From the NCBI GenBank assembly GCA_030068145.1, contig JAPJBO010000126.1, forward strand, positions 124,001 to 188,000: a stretch of 64,000 nucleotides of DNA. Reading direction: 5' to 3'. The position numbers were made by a program, and so were the translations under genes. Under the pieces are notes generated by a model. That model was not told the DNA's origin. It saw nothing but the letters and a program-made list of their open reading frames with translations, and did not search any database. The first letter of the stretch is position 1; each line of letters begins with the position of its first letter. This DNA is from Diplonema papillatum. Lineage: Eukaryota > Euglenozoa > Diplonemea > Diplonemida > Diplonemidae. Shown one piece after another: positions 21,013-30,499 of this stretch.

Positions 21013-21112
21013 GGGGGGGGGGTCGTTGTTGTTGGTGATGGTTTTGTGGGATGAAGTAGGGGAAAGAAAATTTCTTTTTGCGGTGGTCTCCGCTGGCCTG
21101 GTAGTCCGTGCT
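21013..21112 (+). repeat. Dispersed module shared with 6398-6425 and 10229-10258
   Basis: GGTCGTTGTTGTTGGTGATGG matches 6402 with small changes, and TTGCGGTGGTCTCCGCTGGC matches 10229. Both parts sit together here and apart elsewhere, so this may be nearer the complete repeat. Confidence 0.5.
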
Positions 21113-21140
21113 ACCTCCTTTCTTTTACGCGTTTATGCAA

Positions 21141-21183
<43 letters not shown>
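21141..21183. repeat. 43-base G homopolymer
   Basis: Uninterrupted G run. Could form G-quadruplexes; its true length may be uncertain because sequencing and assembly handle such runs badly. Confidence 0.9.
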
Positions 21184-21184
<1 letters not shown>

Positions 21185-21284
21185 ACCACCACCCCTCGTT
21201 GCCGTCCGGCTGACAACGATGCCGAGTTTAGGGGCCTTAGCATCAGCACTGGGGGGGGGGTTTGGCATCGTCTCATATTGTGCC

Positions 21285-22200
21285 GACAGTTTTTGGCCAT
21301 TCTCGGCCATTTTTGCCGATTTTTCCAGATGTTGGCCATTTCGGGCCATTTTTGCCGATTTTTCCAGATTTTGGCCATTTTGGGCCATTTTTGCCGATTT
21401 TTGAAGATTTTGGCCATTTTGGGCCATTTTTGCCGATTTTTCCACATTTTGGCCACTTTGGGCCATTTTTGCCGATTTTTCCAGTTTTTGGCCATTTGTG
21501 CCGATTTTTCCGATTTTTGAAGATTTTGGCCATTTCGGGCCATTTTTGCCGATTTTTCCACATTTTGGCCATCTTGGGCCGATTTTGCCGATTTTTCCAC
21601 ATTTCGGCCACTTCGGGCCATTTTTGCCGATTTTTCCAGTTTTTGGCCATATTGTGCCGATTTTTCCAGTTTTTGGCCATTCTCGGCCATTTTTGACGAT
21701 TTTTCCAGATGTTGGCCATTTTGGGCCATTTTTGCCGATTTTTGAAGATTTTGGCCATTTCGGGCCATTTTTGCCGATTTTTCCAGATTTTGGCCATTTT
21801 GGGCCATTTTTGCCGATTTTTCAAGATGGCCATTTTTGCCGATTTTCCCAGATAAATCGGCCCAAGATGGCCAAAATGTGGAAAAATCGGCAAAAATGGC
21901 CCAAAATGGCCAAAAACTGGAAAAATCGGCAAATATGGCCCAAAATGGCCAACAACTGGAAAATCGGCAAAACTGGCCCAAAATGGCCAAAATCTGGAAA
22001 AATCGGCCCATAATGGCCCAAAATGGCCAAAATCTGGAAAAATCGGCAAATATGGCCCAAAATGGCCAAAAACTGGAAAATCGGCAAAAATGGCCCAAAA
22101 TGGCCAAAATCTGGAAAAATCGGCAAATATGGCCCAAAATGGCCAATATCTGGAAAAATCGGCAAAAACGGCCAAAATCTGGAAAATGTGAATTTTGACC
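21285..22200. repeat. 39-bp minisatellite arranged as a giant inverted repeat
   Basis: 21285-21835 carries units in the orientation of the left array (GGCCATTTTTGCCGATTTTT), and 21855-22200 carries the inverse (AAATCGGCAAAAATGGCC). The switch lies around 21840-21855. Together they could fold into a hairpin of several hundred bases. The long frames on both strands are repeat artefacts. Confidence 0.93.
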
Positions 22201-22287
22201 CAAAAAAAAACACAAAGTGCATTTCCAGCCAAAAAGTCTGGTAACAATTTCAAGCCGTCTCTCACTCAGAGAATTTCGATTTTGGTA

Positions 22288-22330
22288 CCTCTAAGGAAAT
22301 AAAAAAATTGTTTGGTACCTCTAGGGGGGC
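22288..22330 (-). repeat. Right inner copy of the CCTTAGAGG inverted repeat
   Basis: TTGGTACCTCTAAGGAAAT followed by a second TTTGGTACCTCTAGG, inverse to 14728-14745. Confidence 0.8.
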
Positions 22331-22410
22331 CCACACAAGGCAAGCTACAATGGGGCAATTTGGGACAAAAATTATGAGGGCTTTTTTACCGCGTTTCAGC
22401 TGGAAAACTC

Positions 22411-23147
22411 ATGCAAAACCCCCAAAAAACACTACTGTGGAGTAGCTAGGGTGGTAGGAAGGTGGTTCAGCCCTCAGATCGAACACCTTCTCAAAGAATT
22501 TCCAGCTCGGCACAGTGTCCCCTGGGCAATTACCATGGAAAAGGGGGGATTTCACAGGAAAGTAGATCTAATCGCGCATTCGAGGGAGATGCTTCATGCA
22601 AAACCCCCCAAAAAATACGACTGTGGAGTAGTTAGGGTGGTAGGAAGGTGGTTCAGCCCTCGGATCGAACAGCTTCTCAAAAATCTCCTGCTCGGCACAG
22701 TGTCCCCTGGGCAATTACCATGGAAAAAGGGGGATTTCACAGGAAAGTAGATCTAATCGCGCATTCGAGGGAGATGCTTCATGCAAAACCCCCCAAAAAA
22801 TACGACTGTGGAGTAGTTAGGGTGGTAGGAAGGTGGTTCAGCCCTCGGATCGAACATCTTCTCAAAAATCTCCTGCTCGGCACAGTGTCCCCTGGGCAAT
22901 TACCATGGAAAAAGGGGAATTTCACAGGAAAATAGATCTAATCGCGCATCCGAGGAGATGCTTCATGCAAAAACCCCCAAAAAACACGACTGTGGAGTAG
23001 TTAGAGTGGTAGAAAGGTGGTTCAGCCCTCGGATCGAACATCTTCTCCAAAACTTCCTGCTCGGCGCAGTGTCTCCTGGGCAATTACCATGGAAAAAGGG
23101 AACTTCACAGGAAAGTAGATCTAATCGCGCATTCGAGGGAGATGCTA
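22411..23147 (+). repeat. Tandem repeat, about 185-bp unit x 4
   Basis: Units begin ATGCAAAACCCCC at 22411, 22596, 22781 and 22964 and share GGTTCAGCCCTC, CAGTGTCCCCTGGGCAATTA and AGTAGATCTAATCGCGCATT. The last unit runs into unrelated sequence at about 23147. Short open frames within the unit have no recognisable product. Confidence 0.95.
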
Positions 23148-23408
23148 GGCCAAATTTTCGGAGAAACGAAACGAAGTTGGCTATTTGAGGAATATGGAAC
23201 TGGAATTCTGGAGAAAATGGCTTTTTTGCCGCAGTTTCTTTTTGCCGGCTTGCTAAATAATGGTTTCCATGCCGTACAAGGAAGACCAAGCCAGCCGTTT
23301 CCTGTGTCACATCGTTTTCCGGATGCCTCGATAAGTAGCATGCCATGCAAGACGGAGCCGGCTCTTTTGCAAACCACCAAAAGCCAAGAGACAGAACAGG
23401 GCACGTTT

Positions 23409-23745
23409 TCAGAGGGGCTTCCCCGGCGTAGTTCGCTTCCTCCTCGGTAAGGTGGAGGACGGGCCCTGCGAGGCACGGGCACGCTTCTTCTTTTCTTTTG
23501 CTTCGCCCCGAGACTGCTCGTTCTTTGCCATCATGGTTCGAACTTCTTCTTCGAGCTCTCCAAAGTGAGGACTCAGCAACTCGACCAGGACATCCTTCTT
23601 CGAACGTTGAGTTGGCTGAGCTGCTTCACACACTTTGGCTAACTCCAAGAGCTGGCTCAGATACAAGGACTCGAGGGCACTAATTTGAGACTCTTCTTTT
23701 GTCACTGTATCATGCTCTTCGGCAAAGTCGTGTTTGCGATCTTCC
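23409..23745 (-). other. Possible coding remnant, helical and basic
   Basis: Open frame with protein-like composition (ALESLYLSQLLELAKVCEAA, KKDVLVELLSPHFGELEEEV, then a Lys/Arg-rich end) but no ATG; its upstream end is inside the 41-bp minisatellite. The helical part weakly recalls a SAP-type segment. Probably the end of a gene whose front was lost to the repeat. Confidence 0.3.
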
Positions 23746-23754
23746 GAGCTATCC

Positions 23755-24975
23755 CACCCTCTAGATGGTGCCTTTTGCAATTTCCTGAGCTACCGAGCTA
23801 CCACCCTCTAGGACGCGCTTTTTGAAATTTTCCGAGCTATCCCACCCTATACAACGCGCTTTTTGCAACTTTCCGAGCTATCCCACCCTCTACAATGCGC
23901 TTTTTGCAACTTCCTGAGCTATCCCACCCTCTACAATGCATTTCTTGCGATTTCCTGAGCTATCCCACCCTCTAGGACACGCTTTTTGCAACTTTCCGAG
24001 CTATCCCACCCTCTACAACGCGTTTTTTGCAGTTTCCCGAGCTATCCCACCCTCTAGATGGCGCATTTTGCGATTTCCTGAACTATCCCACCCTCCAGGT
24101 GACGATTCTTGCGATTTCCTGAGCTATCCCACCCTCCAGATGACGATTTTTGCGATTTCCTGAGCTATCCCACCCTCTACAACGCGTTTTTTGCGATTTC
24201 CCGAGCTATCCCACCCTCTAGATGGTGCCATTTGCAACTTCCTGAGCTATCCCACCCTCAACAATGCGTTTTTTGCAATTTCCCGAGCTATCCCACCCTC
24301 TAGATGGTGCCTTTTGCAATTTCCTGAGCTATCCCACCCTCTAGGACGCGCTTTTTGCACTTTCCCGAGCTATCCCACCCTCTGGAACGCGTTTTTTTGC
24401 AATTTCCCGAGCTATCCCACCCTCCAGGTGACGATTCTTGCGATTTCCTGAGCTATCCCACCCTCTACAACGCGCTTTTTGCAACTTCCTGAGCTATCCC
24501 ACCCTCAACAATGCGTTTTTTGCGATTTCCCGAGCTATCCCACCCTCTAGATGGTGCCATTTGCAACTTCCTGAGCTATCCCACCCTCAACAATGCGTTT
24601 TTTGCAATTTCCCGAGCTATCCCACCCTCTAGATGGTGCCATTTGCAACTTCCTGAGCTATCCCACCCTCTAGGACACGCTTTTTGCAATTTCTATCCCA
24701 CCCTCTACAACGCGCTTTTTGCAGTTTCCCGAGCTATCCCACCCTCTGGAACGCGTTTTTTTGCAATTTCCCGAGCTATCCCACTCAAGAATGCGTTTTT
24801 TGCGATTTCCCGAGCTATCCCACCCTCCAGATGACGATTTTTGCGATTCCTGAGCTATCCCACCCTCTACACCGCGCTAATCACAATTTCCCGAGCTAAC
24901 CCACCCTCTAGGTGGCGCGTTTTGCAGTTTCCTGAGCTATCCCACCTTCCACACCGCATTATTTGCAAACTCTTG
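23755..24975. repeat. 41-bp minisatellite, about 29 units, constant and variable parts
   Basis: Each unit has a constant GAGCTATCCCACCCTC. It is followed by one of a few variants (TACAACGCG, TAGATGGTGCC, CAGATGACGA, TGGAACGCG) and then TTTTTGCAA or TTTTTGCGATTTC. The variants recur many times, so they are unit types and not unique spacers. Confidence 0.95.
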
Positions 24976-25365
24976 AGATAGACTGGCACCACCATAAGTG
25001 GATTTTTGGATGGTGAAAGAGGTCGCCAAAATGCACGAGCTGTCCAAAATATGGCATTACGCCTAGAAAAAATGATGTTTTCGGGAGGAAGGTGTGAGTT
25101 TTTAGCGCAAAACCCATGATTGCGAAAATCTCAAAAAAATGGTATCTGGGCAAAAAAAACGCTAAGTGCATTTCCCCAGTAAACCGTCCATGAAAAGTAC
25201 GATGTTCATCTGGAGGCTCGAAAATCAGCCAATCTGGGGAGGAAAAATGTGGGGCAACATCCGGGGAACGTGTATAAAGGCAACAAAGTTTTCCGCGGCA
25301 CGAAAAGCTTGAGCAACCACCTCTTATAATTTTTGTCCCAAAAAAAGGGGGTACGTGGGCCCCCC

Positions 25366-25441
25366 TAGGTACCTCTAAGGAAATAAACAAATTGTATGGT
25401 ACCTCTAAGGAAATAAACGAATTGTGTTCGTCCTCTAAGGA
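25366..25441 (-). repeat. Right outer copy of the CCTTAGAGG inverted repeat
   Basis: Three iterations (GGTACCTCTAAGGAAATAAA twice, then GTCCTCTAAGGAC). The 390 bases before it (24976-25365) hold nothing I recognise. Confidence 0.8.
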
Positions 25442-25720
25442 CTTTTTCTCTTTATTTATTTTTCTCTTCCTTGTTCGGACGTCCATCATTGGCCTGAACT
25501 GGTGACACCTCGGTGGTAGGATCCTACCGAGAGCCGGAACTACGTAACGTTCAGGATTGAAGAACGAAAGATCTACACTCGAACTGCCGAACTGGGAACT
25601 CTTCTGTGGATGTACACCCACTACCTTCCCCGTCCTGAGGCCTTACTGACAGCAGGTGGATTCGAGCCTGTACCTCCCAGGTAGTCAAACTGACAGTAGG
25701 TGGATTCAGCCAGAGCCTGT

Positions 25721-25759
25721 TGGCTGTACACATTTACTGACAGTAAATGTGTACAGCCA
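25721..25759. repeat. Perfect palindrome, 19-bp arms with 1-base centre
   Basis: TGGCTGTACACATTTACTG, one A, then its exact complement. A similar perfect palindrome lies at 27354-27390. It could extrude as a cruciform; such structures arise by snap-back synthesis. Confidence 0.95.
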
Positions 25760-25930
25760 GTATATTGACTCGGAAATGACCAGTTTGACCTCAAACTCAT
25801 CATCGTTGACTCTCCCGACGGACGACGTCATAAAGTAACACTAGCCCGTGAACAGTGCTCGCCTGCCTGGATGGCATTTGCACTTTAAAGAACTCAATAC
25901 TCAGGCTCTCACTATCCTACAACTAATTTG

Positions 25931-26014
25931 ATTGAACATCATTGGCCACGCCGCTCGCTTTCGCGGCGGTCTTTCCGGGCCGTAAAAAGCCCACCGGCGT
26001 GGCCAATGTTCAAT
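25931..26014. repeat. Short inverted repeat, about 20-bp arms
   Basis: ATTGAACATCATTGGCCACG on the left and CGGCGTGGCCAATGTTCAAT on the right, 41 bases apart. Possible MITE remnant. The surrounding DNA (25442-26756) is otherwise non-coding as far as I can see. Confidence 0.75.
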
Positions 26015-26756
26015 CCAAACAGTTTTGGGATATTGAGAGTCTGAGCAGTGGTGCAACTCCCAAACCTTCCAAGCTCTGCGCGGTACTGTTCGGGGGACCT
26101 GGGCTCCCCTCGCCGCCGGAAACTTCTGCCCCAAACTAAGGCAAAAAGGGCAAGCAGATAAATGAGCAGAGCCGCGGCTGGCACTCGTCGAAGCACAAAA
26201 GATTTCGCGAAGCAAGCGGGCCTTTGGGCCAGGACGACGGACCTCGCGCGACCCGTGAGGGTCGCACAGGCTCAGGGCCAGTGCCAAGTCCAGAGTCAGG
26301 CTTGAGATTTTGCAACTGGCGGCCTCCTCTCGAGTGTTTCCTACAAAGCGAGGGGCCTATTCGACGAAGAAATCAGTAGTAACGTTCTTTTTGAGCGTGC
26401 GGGAGAGAAGCCCTGCAACACAGGTGCTGACTCAGGAGGTCAGTATTAGCCTCAGAACGTTTGTCTTTTCGTTCGTTCGCGTGCACAGGAAACCAAGATC
26501 TCTGAAAAAGAAAAGTTTGATGCGTGGCAGCAAGCCTTCTTCGACGAAGATATTGAATAGGACGGCGGGAAAGTGTTCCTGTATTTGCACTTTTTTGGTT
26601 GGCTTCGTTTAATTCCTCGTGTTCGCTTCACAGTTGGCCAGAATTAAAACGCTGGCGAATCCTCACGTTTCATGCGGCGCAGTTGCTCGCGTCGTTGCGA
26701 TACCTGGCAGTGGGGGCGTTGGCCTTTGCAGCACGGGCCAGGCCGTCGGTTGCGCA

Positions 26757-27028
26757 GGTCCGATATCCCCCTGCAGCTCTCAGTCCGGTATCCCTGCAGT
26801 TCTCAGTCCGATATCCCCCTGCAGTTCTCAGTCCGTTATCCCCCTGCAGCTCTCAGTCCGATATCCCCCTGCAGCTCTCAGTCCGATATCCCTGCAGTTC
26901 TCAGTCCGATATCCCCCTGCAGCTCTCAGTCCGATATCCCTGCAGTTCTCAGTCCGATATCCCCCTGCAGCTCTCAGTCCGATATCCCCCTGCAGCTCTC
27001 AGTCCGATATCCCCCTGCAGTTCTCACA
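26757..27028 (+). repeat. 23/25-bp minisatellite
   Basis: About eleven units of CAGTCCGATATCCCCCTGCA plus GCTCT, some shortened by two bases to ATATCCCTGCAG. The 320 bases that follow hold no recognisable gene. Confidence 0.95.
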
Positions 27029-27351
27029 TGCCGGCATGTCATGGTCCAGGCATCCGTGGTGCGACCGTCACGCAAGTCACGCAGATCGTCATCCGATGCT
27101 CTCGCAGTAATTTTCGGCCAGCCCGTCCCCACTCTTGTGGCGGCTTCGCAGCCTCTCGCCACTGTTTTCCTGCTCCGTTTGCAGGGTGTGCACTCCCGCA
27201 AACCTCAGCATTCCCAAACTGAGCGACTCGTGCTAGCAAGGAGTTAACCAACATGGCTCGTCGAGGAAATACGGGACTCTCACCCTCTGTGGGTACCCCA
27301 TTCCAGGAGACTTACCTCGACGCCAATTGTGTCCCCAAGCAGCTTGCCCGA

Positions 27352-27518
27352 CGCGAGTACGCGATGGCGCCGGGCGCCATCGCGTACTCGAGCGTGTTCA
27401 GGACCACCTGCGCGGTCGATGTGACGATCCGGCTCCTGCCCGCCGCCCCCACGCACTGCACCATCTTCTCGTCTTCAACGAACAACGTCGGTGCCATCGA
27501 CTACATCCCTGGTGGGTA
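27352..27518 (-). pseudogene. Gamma-glutamyltransferase 3' fragment A, most degraded
   Basis: Matches about 28556-28690 of the intact gene (ATCGCGTACTC, GTGTTCAGGACCACCTG, CCGCCCCCACGCACTGCACC). Its lower edge is a perfect palindrome (27354-27390), formed because the last 18 bases of the gene-derived sequence are repeated in inverse orientation. Its upper edge is TTTACCCACCAG on the minus strand. Confidence 0.85.
27354..27390. repeat. Perfect palindrome at the edge of fragment A, 18-bp arms
   Basis: CGAGTACGCGATGGCGCC, one G, then its exact complement. Only the right arm matches the gene, so the left arm is the copied one. Confidence 0.93.
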
Positions 27519-27531
27519 AACCACCAAAACA

Positions 27532-27702
27532 CGCTCCCTCCGTCTCGCAACTCGCAAGACCGTTGGGACCAACAAAAACGCCGTTGGCGCAGCGTCTGCG
27601 AGGGAGCTAGTACCCAAACGTGATACAATACAACTCGCAAGACTGTTGTGCAGGCAATTCATTGCAGTGACAGGGGCAGACCGGGGCCAAGAAAACAGCT
27701 GG
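27532..27702 (-). repeat. Dispersed CGCTGCC element between fragments A and B
   Basis: Begins ACCACCAAAACACGCTCCC on the plus strand and contains two versions of the AACTCGCAAGAC(C/T)GTTG block, so it is internally duplicated or composite. Confidence 0.6.
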
Positions 27703-28099
27703 AGTTAGTACCCGAACGGCTTCGCCACCCCGCCCGCCTTTCTCCGATCCGTCGTCGCGGTGAGAACCGTGCGCTCGGGGTCGGAACGATCGGCGAGGAT
27801 GGTTGTGGCGACGCCGACGACGCCAGGGAACGCGGTCATGTTGTGCCGCATGGCGGCGAGGCCGTCGACGACCGACCCGGGGAAGTTGGCCTCGAACCCG
27901 GTCACGGGCGGGAGCAGCTGGTCGTGCAGCCGCGGCGCCCCGACCGCGGCGCCGGGCGCCATCGCGTACTCAAGCGTGTTCAGGACCACCTGTGCGGTCG
28001 CCGTGACGATCCGGCGACCGCTCGCCGCCCCCACGCACTGCACTCCCCGTCCGCAACGATCACCGTCGGCGCCTTCGACGACAGCGGCCGCTTCCCTGG
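27703..28099 (-). pseudogene. Gamma-glutamyltransferase 3' fragment B, near-identical to the gene
   Basis: Covers the last 130 or so codons including the stop (gene 28306-28708), almost without change. One difference is a loss of four bases near the ADG codons, which breaks the frame of the upper part. The homology ends on the minus strand right after TTTACCCAG, where the dispersed element begins. The near identity implies a recent duplication or conversion. Confidence 0.92.
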
Positions 28100-28101
28100 G
28101 T

Positions 28102-28305
28102 AAACCACCAACACACGCTGCCTCCGTCTTTTTAGACTGATTCAATACCAACCCGCAGGTCTGTTGGGACTGAACCAGCTGATATACTGTGTTAGCATGC
28201 GTTAGCCTGAGTGTAAGACTGTGATGGACTGCAGCAGGCAGTTACATGCAGTTCCGGGGGGATACGGGCGGACCGGCTCAGTTGGGACCAAGAAAACAGC
28301 TGGAG
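28102..28305 (-). repeat. Dispersed CGCTGCC element between fragment B and the gene
   Basis: Plus-strand ACCACCAACACACGCTGCCT, then a CAACCCGCAGGTCTGTTGGGA block as in other copies. Its far part (28247-28290) carries GGGCGGACCGGCTCA, also found at the end of the TIR arms near 60620. Confidence 0.6.
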
Positions 28306-30174
28306 CTAGTACCCGAACGGCTTCGCCACCCCGCCCGCCTTTCTCCGATCCGTCGCCGCGGTGAGAACTGTTCGCTCGGGGTCGGAACGATCGGCGAGGA
28401 TGGTTGTGGCGACGCCGACGACGCCAGGGAACGCGGTCATGTTGTGCCGCATGGCGGCGAGGCCGTCGACGACCGACCCGGGGAAGTTGGCCTCGAACCC
28501 GGTCACGGGCGGGAGCAGCTGGTCGTGCAGCCGCGGCGCCCCGACCGCGGCGCCGGGCGCCATCGCGTACTCAAGCGTGTTCAGGACCACCTGTGCGGTC
28601 GCCGTGATGATCCGGCTCCCACCCGCCGCGCCCACGCACTGCACCACCCGGCCGTCCGCGACGATCAGCGTCGGCGCCATCGACGACAGCGGTCGCTTCC
28701 CGGGCGCGATGTAGTTCGACGGCGACGGCGGGTACCCGAAGGAATTGTTCCTCCCCGGCTGCGAAAAGTCGTCCATCTCGTTGTTCAGGATGATCCCGGT
28801 GCTGGGCGACGCCCATTTCGACCCGAACGCGAGGTTGACCGTGCTAGTCATCGACACCGACAAGCCCTGGCTGTCCATCACGTTCAGGTGCGCGGTGCCG
28901 TGGTCGTCCTGCATGAACACATCGACCGGGAACAGGTCCTGGTAGTACTCCGGCGGAAACGTCAGGGTACGGTTGATCCTCTCCCGCAGCCCCCCCGCGT
29001 GCTGCTTGTCCAGCGCGATCTTCACGACGTCATCCATGCCCTCGACGAAGGCCGGGTCCCCCATGCCAAGCCGATTCGCGTACGCGAATTTGAAGGATTC
29101 GACCATTAAGTGCTGCGCCTCCGGCGAGAAGAACCCCCCGTCGAAGGTGCGCCCGAGATCGTACCGCTCGAGGACGTTGAGGGTTTGCAGCAGGACCGGC
29201 CCGCCGAAGGGGAGCCCCGCGGAGACGATTTGGTACCCCTTGTAGAACACCGCATCCGGCGTCCGCTCGACCGGCGCGTAGGCCGCGAGGTCTTCGGCGG
29301 TGAGGATGCCGCCGGCGGCCTGCACGTCGGCCACGAAGCTCTCGCCGACGCTGCCGCCGTACAGCGCGCCGATCCCGTCGTCGGCGACCGCCTGCAGGGT
29401 GGCGGCGAGCGCGGGCCACTGCACGAAATCTCCCTCTTTTTTGGGGGCGTCGCCTTCGAAAAAAACGGACTTCAAGTACGCGTTGGCGGCCAGCGGCTCC
29501 TTATCCGACTCGAGGGAGGCTTCGAGGCTCTTCGTGACGGAAAAGTTGCGGGCGAGGGCGGCGACGCTGGCGACGAGGAGCTGCCAGGCGAGGGATCCGT
29601 ACCGTTGGTGCATCCCGTGCAGGCAGTGCAGCTCGGCCGGGACGGCGCCGGCCATCGCGCCGACGGTCGACGAGTGTTCGCCGCTGCCGTACATGTCCTC
29701 CGAGGCGGCTGCGGGCGCGGTTTCGCGGCAGTCCCAGAGGACGGGGTCTTCACCGGGGGCCCGCACTAAGGCGCCGGCGCCGCCGCCGATGCCGGACGAC
29801 GACGGCTGCCGCACGCAGATGCAGAGCGCAACCACCACCGCCGCGTCCACCGCGTTGCCTCCGTCAACCTGCATCACGGACGTCCCCATCACGTTGCACT
29901 CGAACACGTCGGAGGCCACGGCTGCGTGTTCGAACGACGCCGACTCCGCGTCGACCCACGTCTGCCTGCTCTTCCCCCTGCTGCAGTCGTCGCAGTCCTT
30001 CTCGTACGTGAGCAGGACCACGACCAGCATCACGATGCTCACCAGCAGGACCCCATACAACACGCGGTCGAGCGTCTTCCCGCAGCTCGTCTCGAACCGC
30101 TCCCTCTTGCTCTCAGGGTTCACGTCGACGCTCGTGTACGGACCGCTCAGCGGGTTGCTCCCGTGTCCCGACAT
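28306..30174 (-). CDS. GGT: Gamma-glutamyltransferase, membrane-anchored
   Basis: Encodes 622 residues from the ATG at 30172-30174 (MSGHGSNPL); the frame is open further but begins with GTG inside the leader. A short cytoplasmic part is followed by a membrane segment (about 38-57, VLYGVLLVSIVMLVVVLL), giving the type II topology usual for animal and plant enzymes. Family motifs follow in order: GGNAVDAAVVVALCI and GIGGGAGALVRAP, then GAMAGAVPAELHCLH, then DDHGTAHLNVMDSQG with the catalytic Thr427. After these come STVNLAFGSKW, GIILNNEMDDFSQP, PLSSMAPTLI and GAAGGSRIITATAQVVLNTL. The autoprocessed enzyme removes or transfers the gamma-glutamyl group of glutathione at the cell surface. Length matches the family. 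A putative leader intron lies upstream, and two 3' fragments lie downstream. Confidence 0.95.
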   Translation of the reverse strand: MSGHGSNPLSGPYTSVDVNPESKRERFETSCGKTLDRVLYGVLLVSIVMLVVVLLTYEKDCDDCSRGKSRQTWVDAESASFEHAAVASDVFECNVMGTSVMQVDGGNAVDAAVVVALCICVRQPSSSGIGGGAGALVRAPGEDPVLWDCRETAPAAASEDMYGSGEHSSTVGAMAGAVPAELHCLHGMHQRYGSLAWQLLVASVAALARNFSVTKSLEASLESDKEPLAANAYLKSVFFEGDAPKKEGDFVQWPALAATLQAVADDGIGALYGGSVGESFVADVQAAGGILTAEDLAAYAPVERTPDAVFYKGYQIVSAGLPFGGPVLLQTLNVLERYDLGRTFDGGFFSPEAQHLMVESFKFAYANRLGMGDPAFVEGMDDVVKIALDKQHAGGLRERINRTLTFPPEYYQDLFPVDVFMQDDHGTAHLNVMDSQGLSVSMTSTVNLAFGSKWASPSTGIILNNEMDDFSQPGRNNSFGYPPSPSNYIAPGKRPLSSMAPTLIVADGRVVQCVGAAGGSRIITATAQVVLNTLEYAMAPGAAVGAPRLHDQLLPPVTGFEANFPGSVVDGLAAMRHNMTAFPGVVGVATTILADRSDPERTVLTAATDRRKAGGVAKPFGY

Positions 30175-30266
30175 GGTGAGCCCCCCCTTCCCCTCCTGGT
30201 CGAAAAAGACAGGCGCTTCGTTTTGTTTGTGCGTGCCGGTTAATCGGTTTCCCACTTGTATTTACC

Positions 30267-30421
30267 CTGGGTAAGGATTTCTGATCAACCACCAAAACAC
30301 GCTGTTTACGTGCACAATGCATTGAAGGGCAACCCGCAAAGATTGTTGGTACTAAAATTTAGCACGGGCGCTTTCTTTTAGAGTGAAAGTTCTGTTGTTT
30401 GTGCGCGCTAGCGGAACTCAC
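30267..30421 (-). other. Putative 5' UTR intron of the gamma-glutamyltransferase gene
   Basis: On the minus strand CGCAG|GTGAGTTCCGC gives a near-perfect donor, and CCTTACCCAG|GGTAAAT a plausible acceptor, 155 bases apart and 92 bases before the chosen ATG. Joining the exons leaves a tiny upstream frame, ATG AAA CTT ACC AAC GCA GGG TAA. The same exon-plus-donor sequence recurs at 61745-61860. Inferred from splice signals only. Confidence 0.45.
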
Positions 30422-30495
30422 CTGCGTTGGTAAGTTTCATGTAGCACGCTGCCAAGCCAGTGCCAACTACTAATTTTAGTACCAGCAATGCATTG
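30285..30495 (-). repeat. Dispersed CGCTGCC element, fullest copy
   Basis: On the plus strand: ACCACCAAAACACGCTG, then GGGCAACCCGCAAAGATTG, then TTGGTACTAAAATT, then GCGGAACTCACCTGCG, then GTAGCACGCTGCC. AATTTTAGTACCAGCAATGC near the right edge is the inverse of TTGGTACTAAAATT, giving the copy imperfect inverted ends. It coincides with the putative leader intron. Confidence 0.65.
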
Positions 30496-30499
30496 TTAA

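Larger units (their letters stand above)
14728..22325. mobile_element. Foldback-like composite element bounded by CCTTAGAGGTACCAAA inverted repeats
   Basis: The left end reads CCTTAGAGGTACCAAA and the right end (about 22290-22325) is its inverse. Inside each end lies the same 39-bp minisatellite, oriented as an inverted repeat, and inside that a CGATGCCAAAACCCCC edge (15070, and inverted at 21250). Terminal inverted repeats built of tandem repeats are the hallmark of foldback elements. The interior has been invaded by a hAT element, a long-TIR element and MITEs. No transposase specific to the foldback itself is recognised. The whole is an inference from symmetry. Confidence 0.45.

Noticed and set aside
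23755-24975. CRISPR array
   Set aside because: The variable parts belong to a few recurring types and there are no unique spacers; no cas genes; eukaryotic context. The 36-bp, 39-bp and 25-bp arrays fail for the same reason.
25640-25700. Third tRNA-like copy (GGCTCGAATCC on the minus strand)
   Set aside because: Only the B-box half is recognisable and it lies in locally duplicated sequence; too weak to list.
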